Below, piece after piece: positions 33,708 to 44,613 of a stretch of DNA of 64,000 bases. Numbering within the stretch: the first letter of the stretch is position 1; each line of letters begins with the position of its first letter. This stretch comes from Fragilariopsis cylindrus CCMP1102 (taxonomy: Eukaryota; Bacillariophyta; Bacillariophyceae; Bacillariales; Bacillariaceae): positions 1-64,000 of the forward strand of contig FMBT01000507.1 in NCBI GenBank assembly GCA_900095095.1, given 5' to 3'. The notes beneath the pieces were generated by a model that saw only the letters and a list, made by a program, of their open reading frames with translations, was not told the origin of the DNA and made no database searches. The position numbers and the translations under genes are program-made.

Positions 33708-34712
33708 ATGGACATCGTTACGTTTATTACATCACGTACCATGTGGATGATCATGGGAGTAGCAGCGATATCAGCATCTTGTTCGCTGTCGTTTGCGGAA
33801 GCATTCGTCGCACCAGCATTGCCATCCACCACAAATCTCATGAGGATGCTAGGAACAGGACCTCGGCGGCGAATAAGTTCGAGGAAATTCTTCTCTGTTG
33901 GACAACTGAATAATAATAATAATAATAACAACAACTATATGCAGGTGCAGAAGCAACAACCACATACCACACAACTAAAGGCGTCCGCTGTTAGTCTGAC
34001 TAATATGACCCCTTCCATCACATCTTCTACTGTTCCGATTCGGATGCAAGTTGTCCTAGTTATATCGTCCATTTGTATTTTAGCTGGGTATCATATGAAT
34101 TTATTTTGGAAAGAAAATCGTGGTGGAAAGAAAACGTGGAGACAATACCAAGCAGATATACGTGAAGATTGGTCAAAACATGTACGACAAACAGAGGGTT
34201 GGTTATATGCAATCCAATCATTACGGAATGCAATTACTGCGCAAACGTTCCTCGCAACGACTGTATTAAGTTTATTAACACTCATAACAGGAAAAATATG
34301 GGATATATTACGATCGATTGAAACAATCCATGTATTGGAACGTCGATTATTAACGATCCAACTTGCTTGTATTGCATTACCTATGTTATTTTCAGCGTAT
34401 CAATTCTTACAGGGTGTACGATTAATGACACATGTAGGATTTATGTTCCCTGTATATGGTAGTAGTAATGACAATAATAATAGTAATAGAGATAATACAG
34501 AAGTTGATAAAATTATGAGACAAACCGAACTTTGTCAATGGCTTGGATTACGATTCATGTATATAAGTTTAGGTCCAATTTCTTGGGTTGTTGGTGGTAG
34601 TCGTGCATTTTTCATAAGTTCAATTGGTTTATTACAATTTTTTAGATCAATTGATCGACAACCAGAGGGTATGTGTATGGTTCATGGGGAATGGATCTGC
34701 TCAATTGACTGA
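33708..34712 (+). CDS. DUF599 family membrane protein, probably plastid
   Basis: A protein of 334 residues. The N-terminus is a signal peptide ending SFAEAFVAPALP, close to the diatom plastid ASAFAP signature. After an Asn/Gln linker come the DUF599 hallmarks: a first helix (MQVVLVISSICILAGYHMNLF), the conserved basic/Trp loop, QSLRNAITAQTFLATTVLSLL, then helices around RRLLTIQLACIALPMLFSAY and LRFMYISLGPISWVVGG. DUF599 proteins occur in bacteria and plants as four-helix membrane proteins with no established function. The end (SIDRQPEG, then MCMVHGEWICSID) could be slightly shifted, since other frames are open beyond it. It converges on the minus-strand pectinacetylesterase, whose end is about 107 bp away. 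Confidence 0.75.
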   Translation: MDIVTFITSRTMWMIMGVAAISASCSLSFAEAFVAPALPSTTNLMRMLGTGPRRRISSRKFFSVGQLNNNNNNNNNYMQVQKQQPHTTQLKASAVSLTNMTPSITSSTVPIRMQVVLVISSICILAGYHMNLFWKENRGGKKTWRQYQADIREDWSKHVRQTEGWLYAIQSLRNAITAQTFLATTVLSLLTLITGKIWDILRSIETIHVLERRLLTIQLACIALPMLFSAYQFLQGVRLMTHVGFMFPVYGSSNDNNNSNRDNTEVDKIMRQTELCQWLGLRFMYISLGPISWVVGGSRAFFISSIGLLQFFRSIDRQPEGMCMVHGEWICSID

Positions 34713-34818
34713 ATGGAGTTGGGAAAGTTGCGTTGTAGATTGGAGAGTCTCTCTCAAGAAAATCGAATTATTTGGGGTTTTATTCTTTTTCCATTTCTTG
34801 GAGAAGAAGTAATAATCA

Positions 34819-35953
34819 TCACCGTACAACATAACGCCTAACATCGTTAGCATCTATTGTTACTTTATTAGTTGCAATTGATATAATTGGAGGACTTCTT
34901 TTTCTTTCATTGTCATATTCAGTAGTAGCAGTAGTATTATCATTAAGTATCCATGATTCGATCCAATTTGCAACAGCAATATTAACGTGTGATGATGAGC
35001 GTCGTGGAATGCTAATTCCAGTACTGTCCTCATATTTTTTACCACTAACATTACTACTATCACTATCATCAATATAAATATGCTCATAACACGATTCCAG
35101 TTTATGAAAAGAATGTAGGAGACATCTGTGTAAGAATAATCCATATTATTGGTTGCTTGTTTTCCTCCTCCTCGCTGTTTTTCTTTATGCTGTTGTCCCC
35201 AATCAAATGCATGTAATAAATTATGTTCCAATCCATTCGCATAATTGATGATATCAACGTCGGCATATGTTTCTTCACCTTCATTCCAACTATTATAGTC
35301 CAATGGTAATGATAGTTCATGTTGCAATTGCCATTTATCAAATTTTGACTGTCTTGCAAAATACGGTACCGTCAGAAATGAGATAACATTTTCAGCAAAC
35401 ATACAATGAGAGTATTGTTGTTGATCATGATTTTGATTTTGTTGCTGTTCTAAGAAACAATCCGATGGCAATATATCGGTAGCATTATTCAATATATAGA
35501 TTGATTTCATCCAATCAGAATATGAAGTTCTTGAACTGTTAGTTATACTGCTATCCACAGTTGTACTTTTAGCTGGTACTTCATCCCAATCACGAAAGAA
35601 TCCAGAATCAACAAATAAATCGAACCAATATTACCATGATCATAATTATTGCTGCTAGTATAGATGTTGTTGTTTTTGTCATGCGCATCATAAACCGTTT
35701 GATTGATCCAATCAATACTTTGATGGGCGTGTAAATATGTAGCAAGACCACCCGCAGATGATCCCGCAATGATAACGTGTGCTATATATGTATTGTCTGC
35801 TTTCCTATCAATGCGGTCGTCGTCGTCGTCGTCGTCGTTGCTGTTGTTCTTATTCAAGTTAGAAGAAGAGAAAAAATCCGTAACTATCGCCTCAGGAATA
35901 TTCTCTACGATCTTAGGGATCTTTTCTTTTCTAATTTCCGCGCGCCCCCTCAT
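34819..35953 (-). pseudogene. Pectinacetylesterase/Notum-type hydrolase, N-terminally truncated and frame-broken
   Basis: Family members are secreted alpha/beta-hydrolases that remove acyl groups from polysaccharides or proteins. The first reading is 35953 to 35543 and contains RGRAEIRKEKIPK and the nucleophile elbow GSSAGGLATYLHAHQSIDWI (catalytic Ser). A shift near 35550 leads to DSGFFRDWDE and the middle part with CMFAENVISFLTVPYFARQS. A second shift near 35110 leads to SCYEHIYIDDSD and a C-terminus NIAVANWIESWIL ending at 34819. The His side of the triad may lie in the HHH-like middle or in the SCYEH segment. The first third of the family, with the GGGWC oxyanion region and its cysteines, is missing. 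Only 210 bp separate the start from the oppositely oriented TupA-like gene, so there is no room for it unless it lies elsewhere. Confidence 0.65.
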
Positions 35954-36163
35954 AATTTACCGTTAGCAACTAGCAACGTGTTCGTTATAATTTAAATCGA
36001 GTTGGCAACTCCTAAAAACCTTCCGATACATACTTTTATTTTTGAAATCGAATGAGCGAATAAATCCATCGTGATACAACTTGTACAGTAAGGAGCATAC
36101 GAGGTAGAACTCTCCAACTGAGATAGAGACAATCACAATTCACAGTAGCATACTATTATAGCG

Positions 36164-37624
36164 ATGACGAATCAATCAGCATCATTGTCGTTACAACAAA
36201 AGAAGCATTCCTCGATAGGGAGGAACGCATTGTTGATGCCGTTCCTAGTCGCTTCACTGCTGGCATCACTATCCGCGACATTTCATTCCACACAGATCGA
36301 TCAATTATACAACAACAATCCATTTTCGACGACAAGTAATTCGACGTCTTCTTCAAAAAGTAGTAGTGTTGGGCCACGGTCATCAAAGTCTTCACGAGAA
36401 GTCCAGCAATTATTATTGCAAGAGCGACCAAATTTTGAAAGGAATGAATTCACTTTTAGTTCCTTTATAGTTGCTGGAGTAGATCTTGCTCAGTTTGGCC
36501 TTTTAAATGAGAATGATGATACGATAAAAGTCACAGTGGCAGTAATAAAGCAAGAAGAAGAACCTCCATTCGAATTGTTTGAAGACTTCGATTTATCTTC
36601 CCAACTTATTGGGAACGAAACATGGGTAGATCTTATTGGTTACCGTCGAGATGCCGAACATCCTAGTCTTTCATTTTATGTGGATAAGATTGCAAGAAAA
36701 CGATGGTTGCCTACCACAAATATAAATCCAAATGGACTTGAACCATTTGTACTACAATACGGTTCAGAACTTATTAGTGATCCGAACGCATACTACCAAA
36801 TCTGGAACCGAGAATTGTTGGAGGAAGAACAACAGAAGGCTTTACTGCGATTGCTTCCAATTGGGATAGACTATGCTGCAAAACCGACCCATCTGAGTTG
36901 TGCCGGTGGTGTTTGGTTGACAAAAAATGTTGGTAACACTACATTTATTGGCAATGGAAAGAAACAAATGGAAGAAAGTCCAGACTTTTCAATCGATTTA
37001 GTGGCGAAGGATCTAGCCGGACAGCTTCAAATAGTACAGGAAAGTTGTGGAAAGAGTGTCAAGGAATCAATTGCATTACAACGTGTTAAGCCTGGAATAG
37101 TCGTAGAGGAACGCTTCACATCGTGGGAGGAGGTTGCAGAAAATCGTGGAGGTACAGAATTTAAGGTCTTTACAATTTGGGGGCGGATGTGGCTTGCTAT
37201 ATGGCGTCCTGGCATGGATGGTGCTACTGCAATCATTCATCGTAACGGTAGTAATCTTGAGTGGGCCGGGAAAAGTGAACCCCTCCCTGATTGGATCGAT
37301 TGGCAACAAATAGTAGATATCGCTGAACGATCGGGTGTTAATAAGGATATGTTTCGTACTGATATTTTTGTTGGAGTACCTTCGGGTTCAACCGTCCTTC
37401 GAAATGGTACGTCTAAAGAAGAACGACTGAAAGCTGTCCGATATGTAATATCCGAAAATGAGATACACCCGACAGAATATTTTCATTACAAAAAGATGAA
37501 GAACATTTTTGATGAAGGTAGTAGACTCTGGCTTGCCGGGTATACGAATGGAAACTATAGAGTTGTACATAATTCCGAAGTACCGACAGCATTTGTAAAG
37601 AATGGATTTCTACCAGTTATATAA
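36164..37624 (+). CDS. TupA-like ATP-grasp protein
   Basis: TupA-like proteins carry an ATP-grasp fold and in bacteria help make teichuronopeptide or polysaccharide; related genes are common in diatoms. The protein has 486 residues. Near the N-terminus a hydrophobic helix (LLMPFLVASLLASLSATF) suggests a type II membrane or signal anchor, giving a Golgi/secretory location. Recognisable parts are GIDYAAKPTHLSCAGGVWL, the VAKDLAGQLQIVQESCGK and ESIALQRVKPGIVVEERF stretch, WGRMWLAIWRP, and DMFRTDIFVGVPSG near the C-terminus. These form the nucleotide-binding and metal-binding parts of the fold. Single exon, intact. The start is the first Met; no upstream in-frame alternative was found. The acceptor substrate is unknown. 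Confidence 0.75.
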   Translation: MTNQSASLSLQQKKHSSIGRNALLMPFLVASLLASLSATFHSTQIDQLYNNNPFSTTSNSTSSSKSSSVGPRSSKSSREVQQLLLQERPNFERNEFTFSSFIVAGVDLAQFGLLNENDDTIKVTVAVIKQEEEPPFELFEDFDLSSQLIGNETWVDLIGYRRDAEHPSLSFYVDKIARKRWLPTTNINPNGLEPFVLQYGSELISDPNAYYQIWNRELLEEEQQKALLRLLPIGIDYAAKPTHLSCAGGVWLTKNVGNTTFIGNGKKQMEESPDFSIDLVAKDLAGQLQIVQESCGKSVKESIALQRVKPGIVVEERFTSWEEVAENRGGTEFKVFTIWGRMWLAIWRPGMDGATAIIHRNGSNLEWAGKSEPLPDWIDWQQIVDIAERSGVNKDMFRTDIFVGVPSGSTVLRNGTSKEERLKAVRYVISENEIHPTEYFHYKKMKNIFDEGSRLWLAGYTNGNYRVVHNSEVPTAFVKNGFLPVI

Positions 37625-37992
37625 AAGAGAGGGAAATCATCTTTAAGAAAGGGAATTGAAAACGCGGGACTGCCGGTAGAGTGTATGTTAATCGAAATAT
37701 TTGTTTAGATATTAGGAAAAATGTTTTTCGAAACGTGTTTTTTAACATTATTTAGTATCATTACTATTATTGTCATCATCATCATCATCATCATATATGT
37801 AGCAGAAAGAATAAACATATTGACTCGACTCGTTGTTCTCATTCCTAATTGACAGTATTTTTTCTTTTCATACGTAGCACTAGTTAGTAGCGTTAATTAT
37901 CTATTTTTGCTTGACTGGTAGTGTGTTAGTCTGTCTGTGTGTCAATTCGTATTGACCGTTTTTGTTTCATCATCATCCCATCCTTTTAATTA
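37625..37992. other. Convergent intergenic region
   Basis: Contains a CAT microsatellite near 37777-37795 and otherwise no structure. It lies between the 3' ends of the TupA-like gene and the phytol kinase. Confidence 0.45.
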
Positions 37993-39354
37993 TTATCGTA
38001 ATAATAATGCTGCTAATACAGCAGCACTTCCTGGTACGGTATAATTATCATCACCTAATGGAAGTATTTCAATAAAGGCACAGATCCAACCAATTAAGAA
38101 AATCCGACTGGCTAATTCCACTACAGATAATGAAGTTGACGTTAAGCATCCTGTGGCTATTAACCACATCACTACACCAAATGTACAAACAAAGGCCGAC
38201 AATGCAAATGCCACCGTACCAATAATAGATTTTTTTTGATCGGTGATCATAAAATTTGGTAAATAGGAAGACCATTTTTGATTTTCCTTTCGTCCATACT
38301 TCCGTCCAATTATATCTGCCATACCATCTCCTGCCGCCATTGTGGTCATCGCCACCACACCCACAAATGAAGTTCTCCAAAAGATAACTAAAAATAATTG
38401 AAAACAACAGACATAGATAAATGGTCCACCTAATACCTCCGCTTGATCACCACTTCTGGATATGGATTTTGCTAAGGAGGATTCCGCAGCATCACCGGTA
38501 CCCGCTAAATATAAACGTAGTATGTTTGTTAAGGTGACTAAACTAGCAAAATATTTTGCACCTTGTGCATTGGAAAATAATGGCCAGAAGACAATAAATA
38601 ATGGTGCGGATAACGTATGAGTTAATTTGCGTGCAAATTTAGAATCATATTTTTGATTTTCAAATCCCCATGTGATGCATCGATTCAAAATAACTGCTAG
38701 TACACTGGCAGACATTGTGGAAATCACATCACGAATTATCATCGAATTTGTATAGATACCAAATGTACTACTTGCAGTAGCAACATCTATTATTGGTGGA
38801 CCTAACAAATAGCCCATCTTAGCAGCACTTGCTGTAACAATAATAGAACCAAGTAGACCTAATGCAATTTGTTTACGACGATTCCATCTTGTACGTGTTG
38901 AACTTTCTATTGATGAAGCGCCGTCGTTAACGTTGATAGCAGCAGTAGCAGTAGATAAAGAAACTTCACTACTTTTGATCGTCATTGATTCTAATATTTC
39001 ATCGACAATATCCGTATTCTGTTGATTTTCATCATTGTCCTCGTGATCAAAATCAGATGATTCAGATAGTTCTATTTCTTCACTTGTTGGTGATCTGAAT
39101 AGAACTGACGACGACGACGATGAAATAGAAGAACGCTTATTCGTATTCATGTTAGTCGTGCCTGTCCTCTTTGAAAACGGTACATGATGTGGTGATAGTG
39201 GTGATAATGCTTGAGCACTACTTCTTGTAGAAGCAGAAGTAAAACATATCAACACAGCCAGACAATACTGTAAGACCAGAAATTTTATACAGGAATACGC
39301 TGCTGATGTCGCAGTTTTTCTACTAGCTTGACGACGATTATGGACAAAAATCAT
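37993..39354 (-). CDS. Phytol kinase (VTE5-like), plastid
   Basis: Phytol kinase phosphorylates phytol released from chlorophyll, feeding tocopherol and fatty-acid phytyl ester synthesis in the plastid. The protein has 453 residues. Diagnostic motifs are KFARKLTHTLSAPLFIVFW (first conserved membrane helix), AGDGMADIIGRKYG (CTP/nucleotide-binding motif) followed by a KW, and KKSIIGTVAFALSAFVC. About seven to eight membrane segments are visible. The N-terminal part (about 1-60) is a hydrophobic signal followed by a Ser-rich transit-like region. An acidic spacer (about 85-130) precedes the membrane core. The C-terminal DNYTVPGSAAVLAALL matches the family's last helix. Intact single exon. Farnesol or dolichol kinase relatives are the main alternative. 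Confidence 0.85.
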   Translation of the reverse strand: MIFVHNRRQASRKTATSAAYSCIKFLVLQYCLAVLICFTSASTRSSAQALSPLSPHHVPFSKRTGTTNMNTNKRSSISSSSSSVLFRSPTSEEIELSESSDFDHEDNDENQQNTDIVDEILESMTIKSSEVSLSTATAAINVNDGASSIESSTRTRWNRRKQIALGLLGSIIVTASAAKMGYLLGPPIIDVATASSTFGIYTNSMIIRDVISTMSASVLAVILNRCITWGFENQKYDSKFARKLTHTLSAPLFIVFWPLFSNAQGAKYFASLVTLTNILRLYLAGTGDAAESSLAKSISRSGDQAEVLGGPFIYVCCFQLFLVIFWRTSFVGVVAMTTMAAGDGMADIIGRKYGRKENQKWSSYLPNFMITDQKKSIIGTVAFALSAFVCTFGVVMWLIATGCLTSTSLSVVELASRIFLIGWICAFIEILPLGDDNYTVPGSAAVLAALLLR

Positions 39355-40419
39355 TGTTATAATTGTACTGTACTGTAGTAGTTTTGTAGCTTTCCTTTCC
39401 TAACCTCCTACTCGATATTGATTGACTGATTGATTAATTGATTCAACGACGTTTCGATAGGTGACATATATAAATAAATAAAAACTCTGTGCTCCCGTTG
39501 TTGTTACTGTATAATTTTTGGGTTTGTTCTTCGTTTTACTTTTGGACTTCGAGTACCGTACAATGTGTCATTGTGATTGATGAGTGGAACAGGAAACCAT
39601 AAAAGTCTGTTCAGCAGACACCGCGACACGACAACGCGTGTCGTCATGACACCGATTTGTTCTTTCGCGCGATTACAATATTCTTGCTCATTGCTTAAGC
39701 ATCATTAAGCATAAACATCATTAGGCATACATCATTCAGCGTCATTCAGCGTCATTAAGCAAGCATGATCAGCAGCGAAATAAGCATCATTCAGCAATCC
39801 GACTTGTTAGACTAACAACCAGTAGTTTTTTTTTCTGCCTGGCCCTGCCTGAAGACATGGTTTCACTTGACTCACTTCAACAACGAAAATTATTCGGAAA
39901 CAAAAAATAACAATTCTAGCTATTTTCGGTTGACCAGCCAAGAAAAAGATAATACAGTACAGTATGGCCGATTTCAATGATCATTAGGATATATTTATAT
40001 TATATGAATGTTGTAAGATGCTCGAACGTGTTCCGATTCGATTCATTCGGAACATGAAATGGAAATATTTCCTCCAGAGTCTCACGACGAACCTAAAATT
40101 GTATTTCACAAAATTCCTTGATCAAATCTGTTCGGAATGGCATGCTCCACCATTCCTGCGTTGTTTTCGTAGTAGTGATTTATAAACTCAGAAATCGGTA
40201 ACTTTGAATATGCATAATTGTTTCTAGTATGTAAACTTATTTACTAAAGTACTATCACTAGGTTATAAAGTGTCCTGTCTCAAGCACGTACCGGTACTGC
40301 GCAGTACGTAGTATGGTATCGTGCTCCTCGCAGCATAGCACAGCCTAGCCATGACAGTGACTTATGGGGTATAATAGTATGACAAATCGTCTCAGCTTAT
40401 TATTATTAATAGTAAAGTT
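39355..40419. other. Intergenic with CATTAAGC/CATTCAGC satellite
   Basis: About 1.1 kb without a gene. At 39695-39797 a degenerate tandem of ATCATTAAGCAT and GTCATTCAGC units is present. Near 40290 there is a self-complementary stretch (GTACCGGTAC, then TGCGCA). The right side is the 3' flank of the helicase gene. Confidence 0.5.
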
Positions 40420-42504
40420 TTAATACGATCCATCACCACCAGCAGTTTCTCCTGCTGCTTCTCGTCGTAACTTTTTACGTTTTTTCGTAAATCCACGTTT
40501 CCTCGAAAATGCCTTTTTGACCTTACCTTTCCCATCTAGCTCGTCGTCATCATCATTCTCGCGATCATCCACGTCTTGTGAAAGTTGCATCTTTTCTTGT
40601 TGACGTTCTGCATCCTGTACAACTTCAATCAATTCGGTTTCATATTCATCATAAAAAATTATTCCACGTCCTGATTTATTTCCAGCACGGCCACATCGTC
40701 CCATACGATGTAAATGTGAAACAACATTACCAGAAAATTGCAATTGAACAACAGCAGTTACACCTGGAACGTCTAATCCACGACTCGCTAAGTCGGTACA
40801 AATCAAGACAGGGACGGTATCACCAGCATCAGCATCAGCATTATCGCTATCATATCGTCGGAAACGATCTAAATTTTCAGATCGTTCATTTAAAGATATT
40901 TTCGCATGGTAAGGAACAGCATTGATACCACGTTGCACCAATGCTTGATGGACACTTTCAACATCATCCACACTATTCAAAAAGACCATAGTCTTTTCTC
41001 CTTTCAAACTATCAACATCCGCGTTGTCTTCGTCACTACTAAGTAACATTTCTACTAAACGTTCCATGCGTTCCTTCTTAGTTTCAACTTGATACCATTT
41101 CGTTTCTTGAGATAAACCATAATGTTTTGCATTATGCATATCATTAGTATTGATACGATTCGCATATGGGAATTTCTTTTGTAGGTACGCATCCACACTT
41201 TTTAGTCCAACATCTGGTAAGGTTGCTGCAACAAATACATGTTGTGTCTTTTTTACATTTAAATCTGCACTTAATCGATCAGCACGCTTGAATCCCATTA
41301 ACACATTTTCTAAGGAACGGATGTATCCGCCATCTAATAACATATCAGCTTCATCCACAACTAGTGTTGATACGTCTGCAAATAAATCAATAAATTTAGG
41401 TGGTAAGCCCATTGGTGCTAATGCTGCAGGTGTGGTTATAACAATATCCACGGGTGGCTGGTCACCACCAAAACCAATCGAATCACGGAATGGTTTAAAA
41501 TCTAATGGTTCACGAAGTCCACCTGGCATAACTGCTAATCGTATTAAGGTTGATGGATCATTATTGGATTGTTGTAATGCTAATGGTTTGAGTGCTTCCA
41601 TTGTAGGATTATTGTATTCACCATCACCACCACCACTATTGGGTGCCCAAACAATAGTTTCATCAATTGTACCACCACAAAGTGGAACAGCCATCCGTAA
41701 TACCTGTTGAACAAGTTCTTTATTGGGGACTAAGATAAATGCTCGTGCATAATCATAGGTAGGTAGTAGTAATCCATTACTACTATCTGTTGCTTCTGCT
41801 TTTGCCTTTTCCTTTTGACTTAAAATATCATCCAATAATGGTAATAGATACGCCAATGTCTTACCACTACCAGTTTCGGCACCAATGGTGACATCCGTCG
41901 ATCGTTCATAATTTTGCTTTTGTTGTTTTTCTTTATTAGTATTGTTGTTGACATCAGTATCAGTATCAGCACCGTTGTCGTCCTTACTTGTTGTGCCACG
42001 AATTTCAGTGAAGGCTTTTTCTTGTATTTGTGTTGGTCGATTCAATCCAAGATTAGTTTGTAACCGTTCTAATAAAATTGGTGATTGTATCCCAATCGAT
42101 TCAAATGTAACATCCGAATTAGCAAAAAATGATGATTCGTGATCATCATTCGATGACATTGATAGGGGACTCGATGATGAAAAAGATCGTCTCTGATGGA
42201 AGAAAGAGGAAGAACCATACTTTAATGACGATGACAATGAGGTTATTGATGATGTCGTTGCTTTTGAAAATAATTGTTGTTGACGACGATTTGATTCCCC
42301 ACTTGCTAATCGTGTCGATCTTTCTACAACAAAGGCAGGAGTTATTAGAGATGATGACGATGACGACGATGACAAAAATCTTGTATTTTTTGTTGATTTT
42401 GCAGCCGTTGCTACACTGTTCCTTATTATACTCATCATTGCGATTGTCATTATTATAATTCTTGTTCTTCTTGCTGCAACTTGTCCTGCCATTTTCACTT
42501 CCAC
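40420..42504 (-). CDS. DEAD-box RNA helicase, organellar type
   Basis: ATP-dependent RNA helicase of 694 residues. Motifs in order: Q motif (F134 and RPTQIQEKAF at about 156), motif I AETGSGKT 209-216, Ia around LVPNKELVQQ (258), motif II DEAD 384-387, motif III AAT 426-428 (usually SAT), motif V CTDLASRGLD 569-578, and motif VI HRMGRCGRAG 599-608. Acidic and Asn inserts separate the domains. The N-terminus (MEVKMAGQVAARRTRIIIM, then a Ser-rich region) looks like an organelle presequence, and the C-terminal tail is Lys/Arg-rich (RKRGFTKKRKKLRRE), typical for RNA binding. It resembles plant plastid RH22/RH39-like helicases involved in rRNA maturation, but orthology cannot be decided by eye. 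Intact single exon. Confidence 0.88.
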   Translation of the reverse strand: MEVKMAGQVAARRTRIIIMTIAMMSIIRNSVATAAKSTKNTRFLSSSSSSSSLITPAFVVERSTRLASGESNRRQQQLFSKATTSSITSLSSSLKYGSSSFFHQRRSFSSSSPLSMSSNDDHESSFFANSDVTFESIGIQSPILLERLQTNLGLNRPTQIQEKAFTEIRGTTSKDDNGADTDTDVNNNTNKEKQQKQNYERSTDVTIGAETGSGKTLAYLLPLLDDILSQKEKAKAEATDSSNGLLLPTYDYARAFILVPNKELVQQVLRMAVPLCGGTIDETIVWAPNSGGGDGEYNNPTMEALKPLALQQSNNDPSTLIRLAVMPGGLREPLDFKPFRDSIGFGGDQPPVDIVITTPAALAPMGLPPKFIDLFADVSTLVVDEADMLLDGGYIRSLENVLMGFKRADRLSADLNVKKTQHVFVAATLPDVGLKSVDAYLQKKFPYANRINTNDMHNAKHYGLSQETKWYQVETKKERMERLVEMLLSSDEDNADVDSLKGEKTMVFLNSVDDVESVHQALVQRGINAVPYHAKISLNERSENLDRFRRYDSDNADADAGDTVPVLICTDLASRGLDVPGVTAVVQLQFSGNVVSHLHRMGRCGRAGNKSGRGIIFYDEYETELIEVVQDAERQQEKMQLSQDVDDRENDDDDELDGKGKVKKAFSRKRGFTKKRKKLRREAAGETAGGDGSY

Positions 42505-43197
42505 CTCGATAACTTGCTTGTTTGTTACTTGTATATAGCGTCCACTATAAATCTGCTACACTCTACTCTAGCTAATATCTGCTACAGTATCGATCTTTCT
42601 CTTTTGTCGTTCTACAGTTAGAGGAGGAGGATAAGAGACGGAGTTCGAAGAGAAAACAAAGCGCAGAGAAACAAAAAGTGATTTGTGAAATGTTTTCTTG
42701 ATTTTGCTGATGCTTTTTGTGCGTGTGATGGTGGAAAAAGGGTTACACGTGGAACTTTACAACGGTGTACGACGGGCGAAGGCAAGACCCGAATCTATGA
42801 GCTAAAAAAAGCTAGCACATCATAACGTTAGTGTTATAACTGAATCAATCCTATTATTTTTATATATATACCTAGCTATGTTATGCTAAGTCACTCAAAT
42901 TCAAGTTAATGTTAATACACTTATATTAAATAATATTTTTAGCTAGTCATTTTGTCCTTTCCCCGCATACTTTTTTCGTTCGCCAATTCACAAAATACGA
43001 ATTCACTCTCACACACCGCAACACTCATTCAATTCGATCAAAAGACAATACGAATCGTACTACATATTGTATCGTATCGAATTCCAATTTAAACCTTTTC
43101 CCGGAATTATTTTCAACTCTTTTCTGCAGTATTGGCTGCGCCATCTTTTAACTGCATCCCATTACATTCCATTTAATTACAGTGCACATTTTGCATC
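42505..43197. other. Intergenic region
   Basis: Promoter side of the helicase gene and 3' side of the armadillo-like gene. It contains a TATATATA tract (about 42860). No gene is supported. Confidence 0.45.
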
Positions 43198-44613
43198 TTA
43201 CATCAATGAAACAATTACTTTTAACAATTCTCTTGCTTTTTCTTTGGATGATGATTGAACTGTACCATCCGCCAATAATGTCATTTCAATTGCACTAAGT
43301 ATACCTGATTTTTCAATAATTGTGGAATCATTATCATTTTCCAGAACTGTAGTACATGCCGCCATCATTAAATCAAATACATCATGACGACGATCTTGTG
43401 CACGTGAATTGGATGAGGCATCCGAAGAATTTCTTTTTATTGTTTCCACACATAATGGTATAATTTCTTCATAGTCCTTTGATGTTTCGAATACACTATT
43501 TCTGAAACATGTCACAAAAAATGTTTTTGTATTTAAATATATTGTGGCGTCATCTCTGTAGAAAGATGGTATAATTTTGGTCGATGATTTTGTCATAGTT
43601 TCCCATGTCACCACCGTACGGGGTTTAGTACGTGATGCTGCATGACAACGTGCAAATAATAGTTTCTCATCAATTTCTGTTCGTGTTAATTTCACATGAT
43701 CGGTTAAATAATTCAATGCTCTATATACATTATGTAATGCCTTTGTAGCATTTGTATTAATAGCGATCCTTGATGGATTTGATGAGTAAAACATGACACT
43801 GCTGTTGTCATCGTTACTACTGTTATTGCTACCGGAGTGCGATGAGTATCTACCATCGTTATTATCAACGCTACTGATGTTGCTGTTCTTCCGATTTTGT
43901 TCTTCTTCTTTTTCTTCTTTCACTTTTTGATTGTATGTATTTGTTATATCCCCAAGTTTGTCCATACTTGATAGGATTGAATCGATTGATGATATATGCT
44001 TTTCATTATCCATTTCTTTACCTGCCTTACAAAAAATCATGCCTAATGCATGCCAAATATCAGATGATGCTTTGTATCGATTCTCTTCCTTTTGTAGTTG
44101 TTGTTCGATACTATCCCCCTCATTCTTGCCTTCCTTGTTGTCATTAAGTACGAAAATAGAATTCGCTTCCAGGAGTATTTGAACACCATCATTTTCAACA
44201 AATGCATCAGCAACTTGTTTTGCTGTAGCGCCACGCATGATACATAGATACGTCAAACTTGCTACAGTAGAGACACATGTTGGATCTTTCAGATTATTTT
44301 TCTCATCGTCGCCACTTTTTAAAAAAGTTAATAGTTGTTGGATACCATTAATTTCATAAAAGTCTTTAGAGAAACTATTATCAGCTGTGGAACTCATCTT
44401 TGCTAATTCAAAAATATTTTCCAGAGTACTGCGTTTCGCTGCCTCATCTGCATCAGCTGATGTCAAATTTGATAATTCATCTTCCAGGACAGAAACACGT
44501 TGTTTCTTTGCTTTTCTTGTCTGTTTTGGCGAGGAGGATGTTTCACCAGCCAAATCACCAGCAGTCCCAGTAGATAGGTTCACCTCCTCGAGTCTGACTA
44601 AATTCTTACTCAT
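43198..44613 (-). CDS. Armadillo-like alpha-helical protein of unknown function
   Basis: A protein of 471 residues, soluble, with no targeting peptide. After a basic, Ser-rich start (about 1-40) come consecutive helices of the armadillo/HEAT type: TLENIFELAKMSS, INGIQQLLTFLKSG, CVSTVASLTYLCIMRG and VENDGVQILLEANSI, then a charged coiled region, IWHALGMIFCKAG, ATKALHNVYRALNYL and a C-terminal AIEMTLLADGTVQS. The pattern 'leave this unit out, next neighbour is the index case' (DGVQILL) is typical of armadillo scaffolds. Ser/Asn inserts interrupt the middle (about 245-280). I do not recognise a named protein; stramenopile-specific relatives are likely. Intact single exon. Confidence 0.65.
   Translation of the reverse strand: MSKNLVRLEEVNLSTGTAGDLAGETSSSPKQTRKAKKQRVSVLEDELSNLTSADADEAAKRSTLENIFELAKMSSTADNSFSKDFYEINGIQQLLTFLKSGDDEKNNLKDPTCVSTVASLTYLCIMRGATAKQVADAFVENDGVQILLEANSIFVLNDNKEGKNEGDSIEQQLQKEENRYKASSDIWHALGMIFCKAGKEMDNEKHISSIDSILSSMDKLGDITNTYNQKVKEEKEEEQNRKNSNISSVDNNDGRYSSHSGSNNSSNDDNSSVMFYSSNPSRIAINTNATKALHNVYRALNYLTDHVKLTRTEIDEKLLFARCHAASRTKPRTVVTWETMTKSSTKIIPSFYRDDATIYLNTKTFFVTCFRNSVFETSKDYEEIIPLCVETIKRNSSDASSNSRAQDRRHDVFDLMMAACTTVLENDNDSTIIEKSGILSAIEMTLLADGTVQSSSKEKARELLKVIVSLM

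Noticed and set aside
39695-39797. CRISPR-like array from regularly spaced CATTAAGC/CATTCAGC units
   Set aside because: Units are short, degenerate and contiguous without spacers, in a eukaryotic intergenic region; a simple satellite.
41150-41710. 186-codon plus-strand frame opposite the DEAD-box gene
   Set aside because: Lies fully within the helicase coding region on the other strand, which has all motifs intact.
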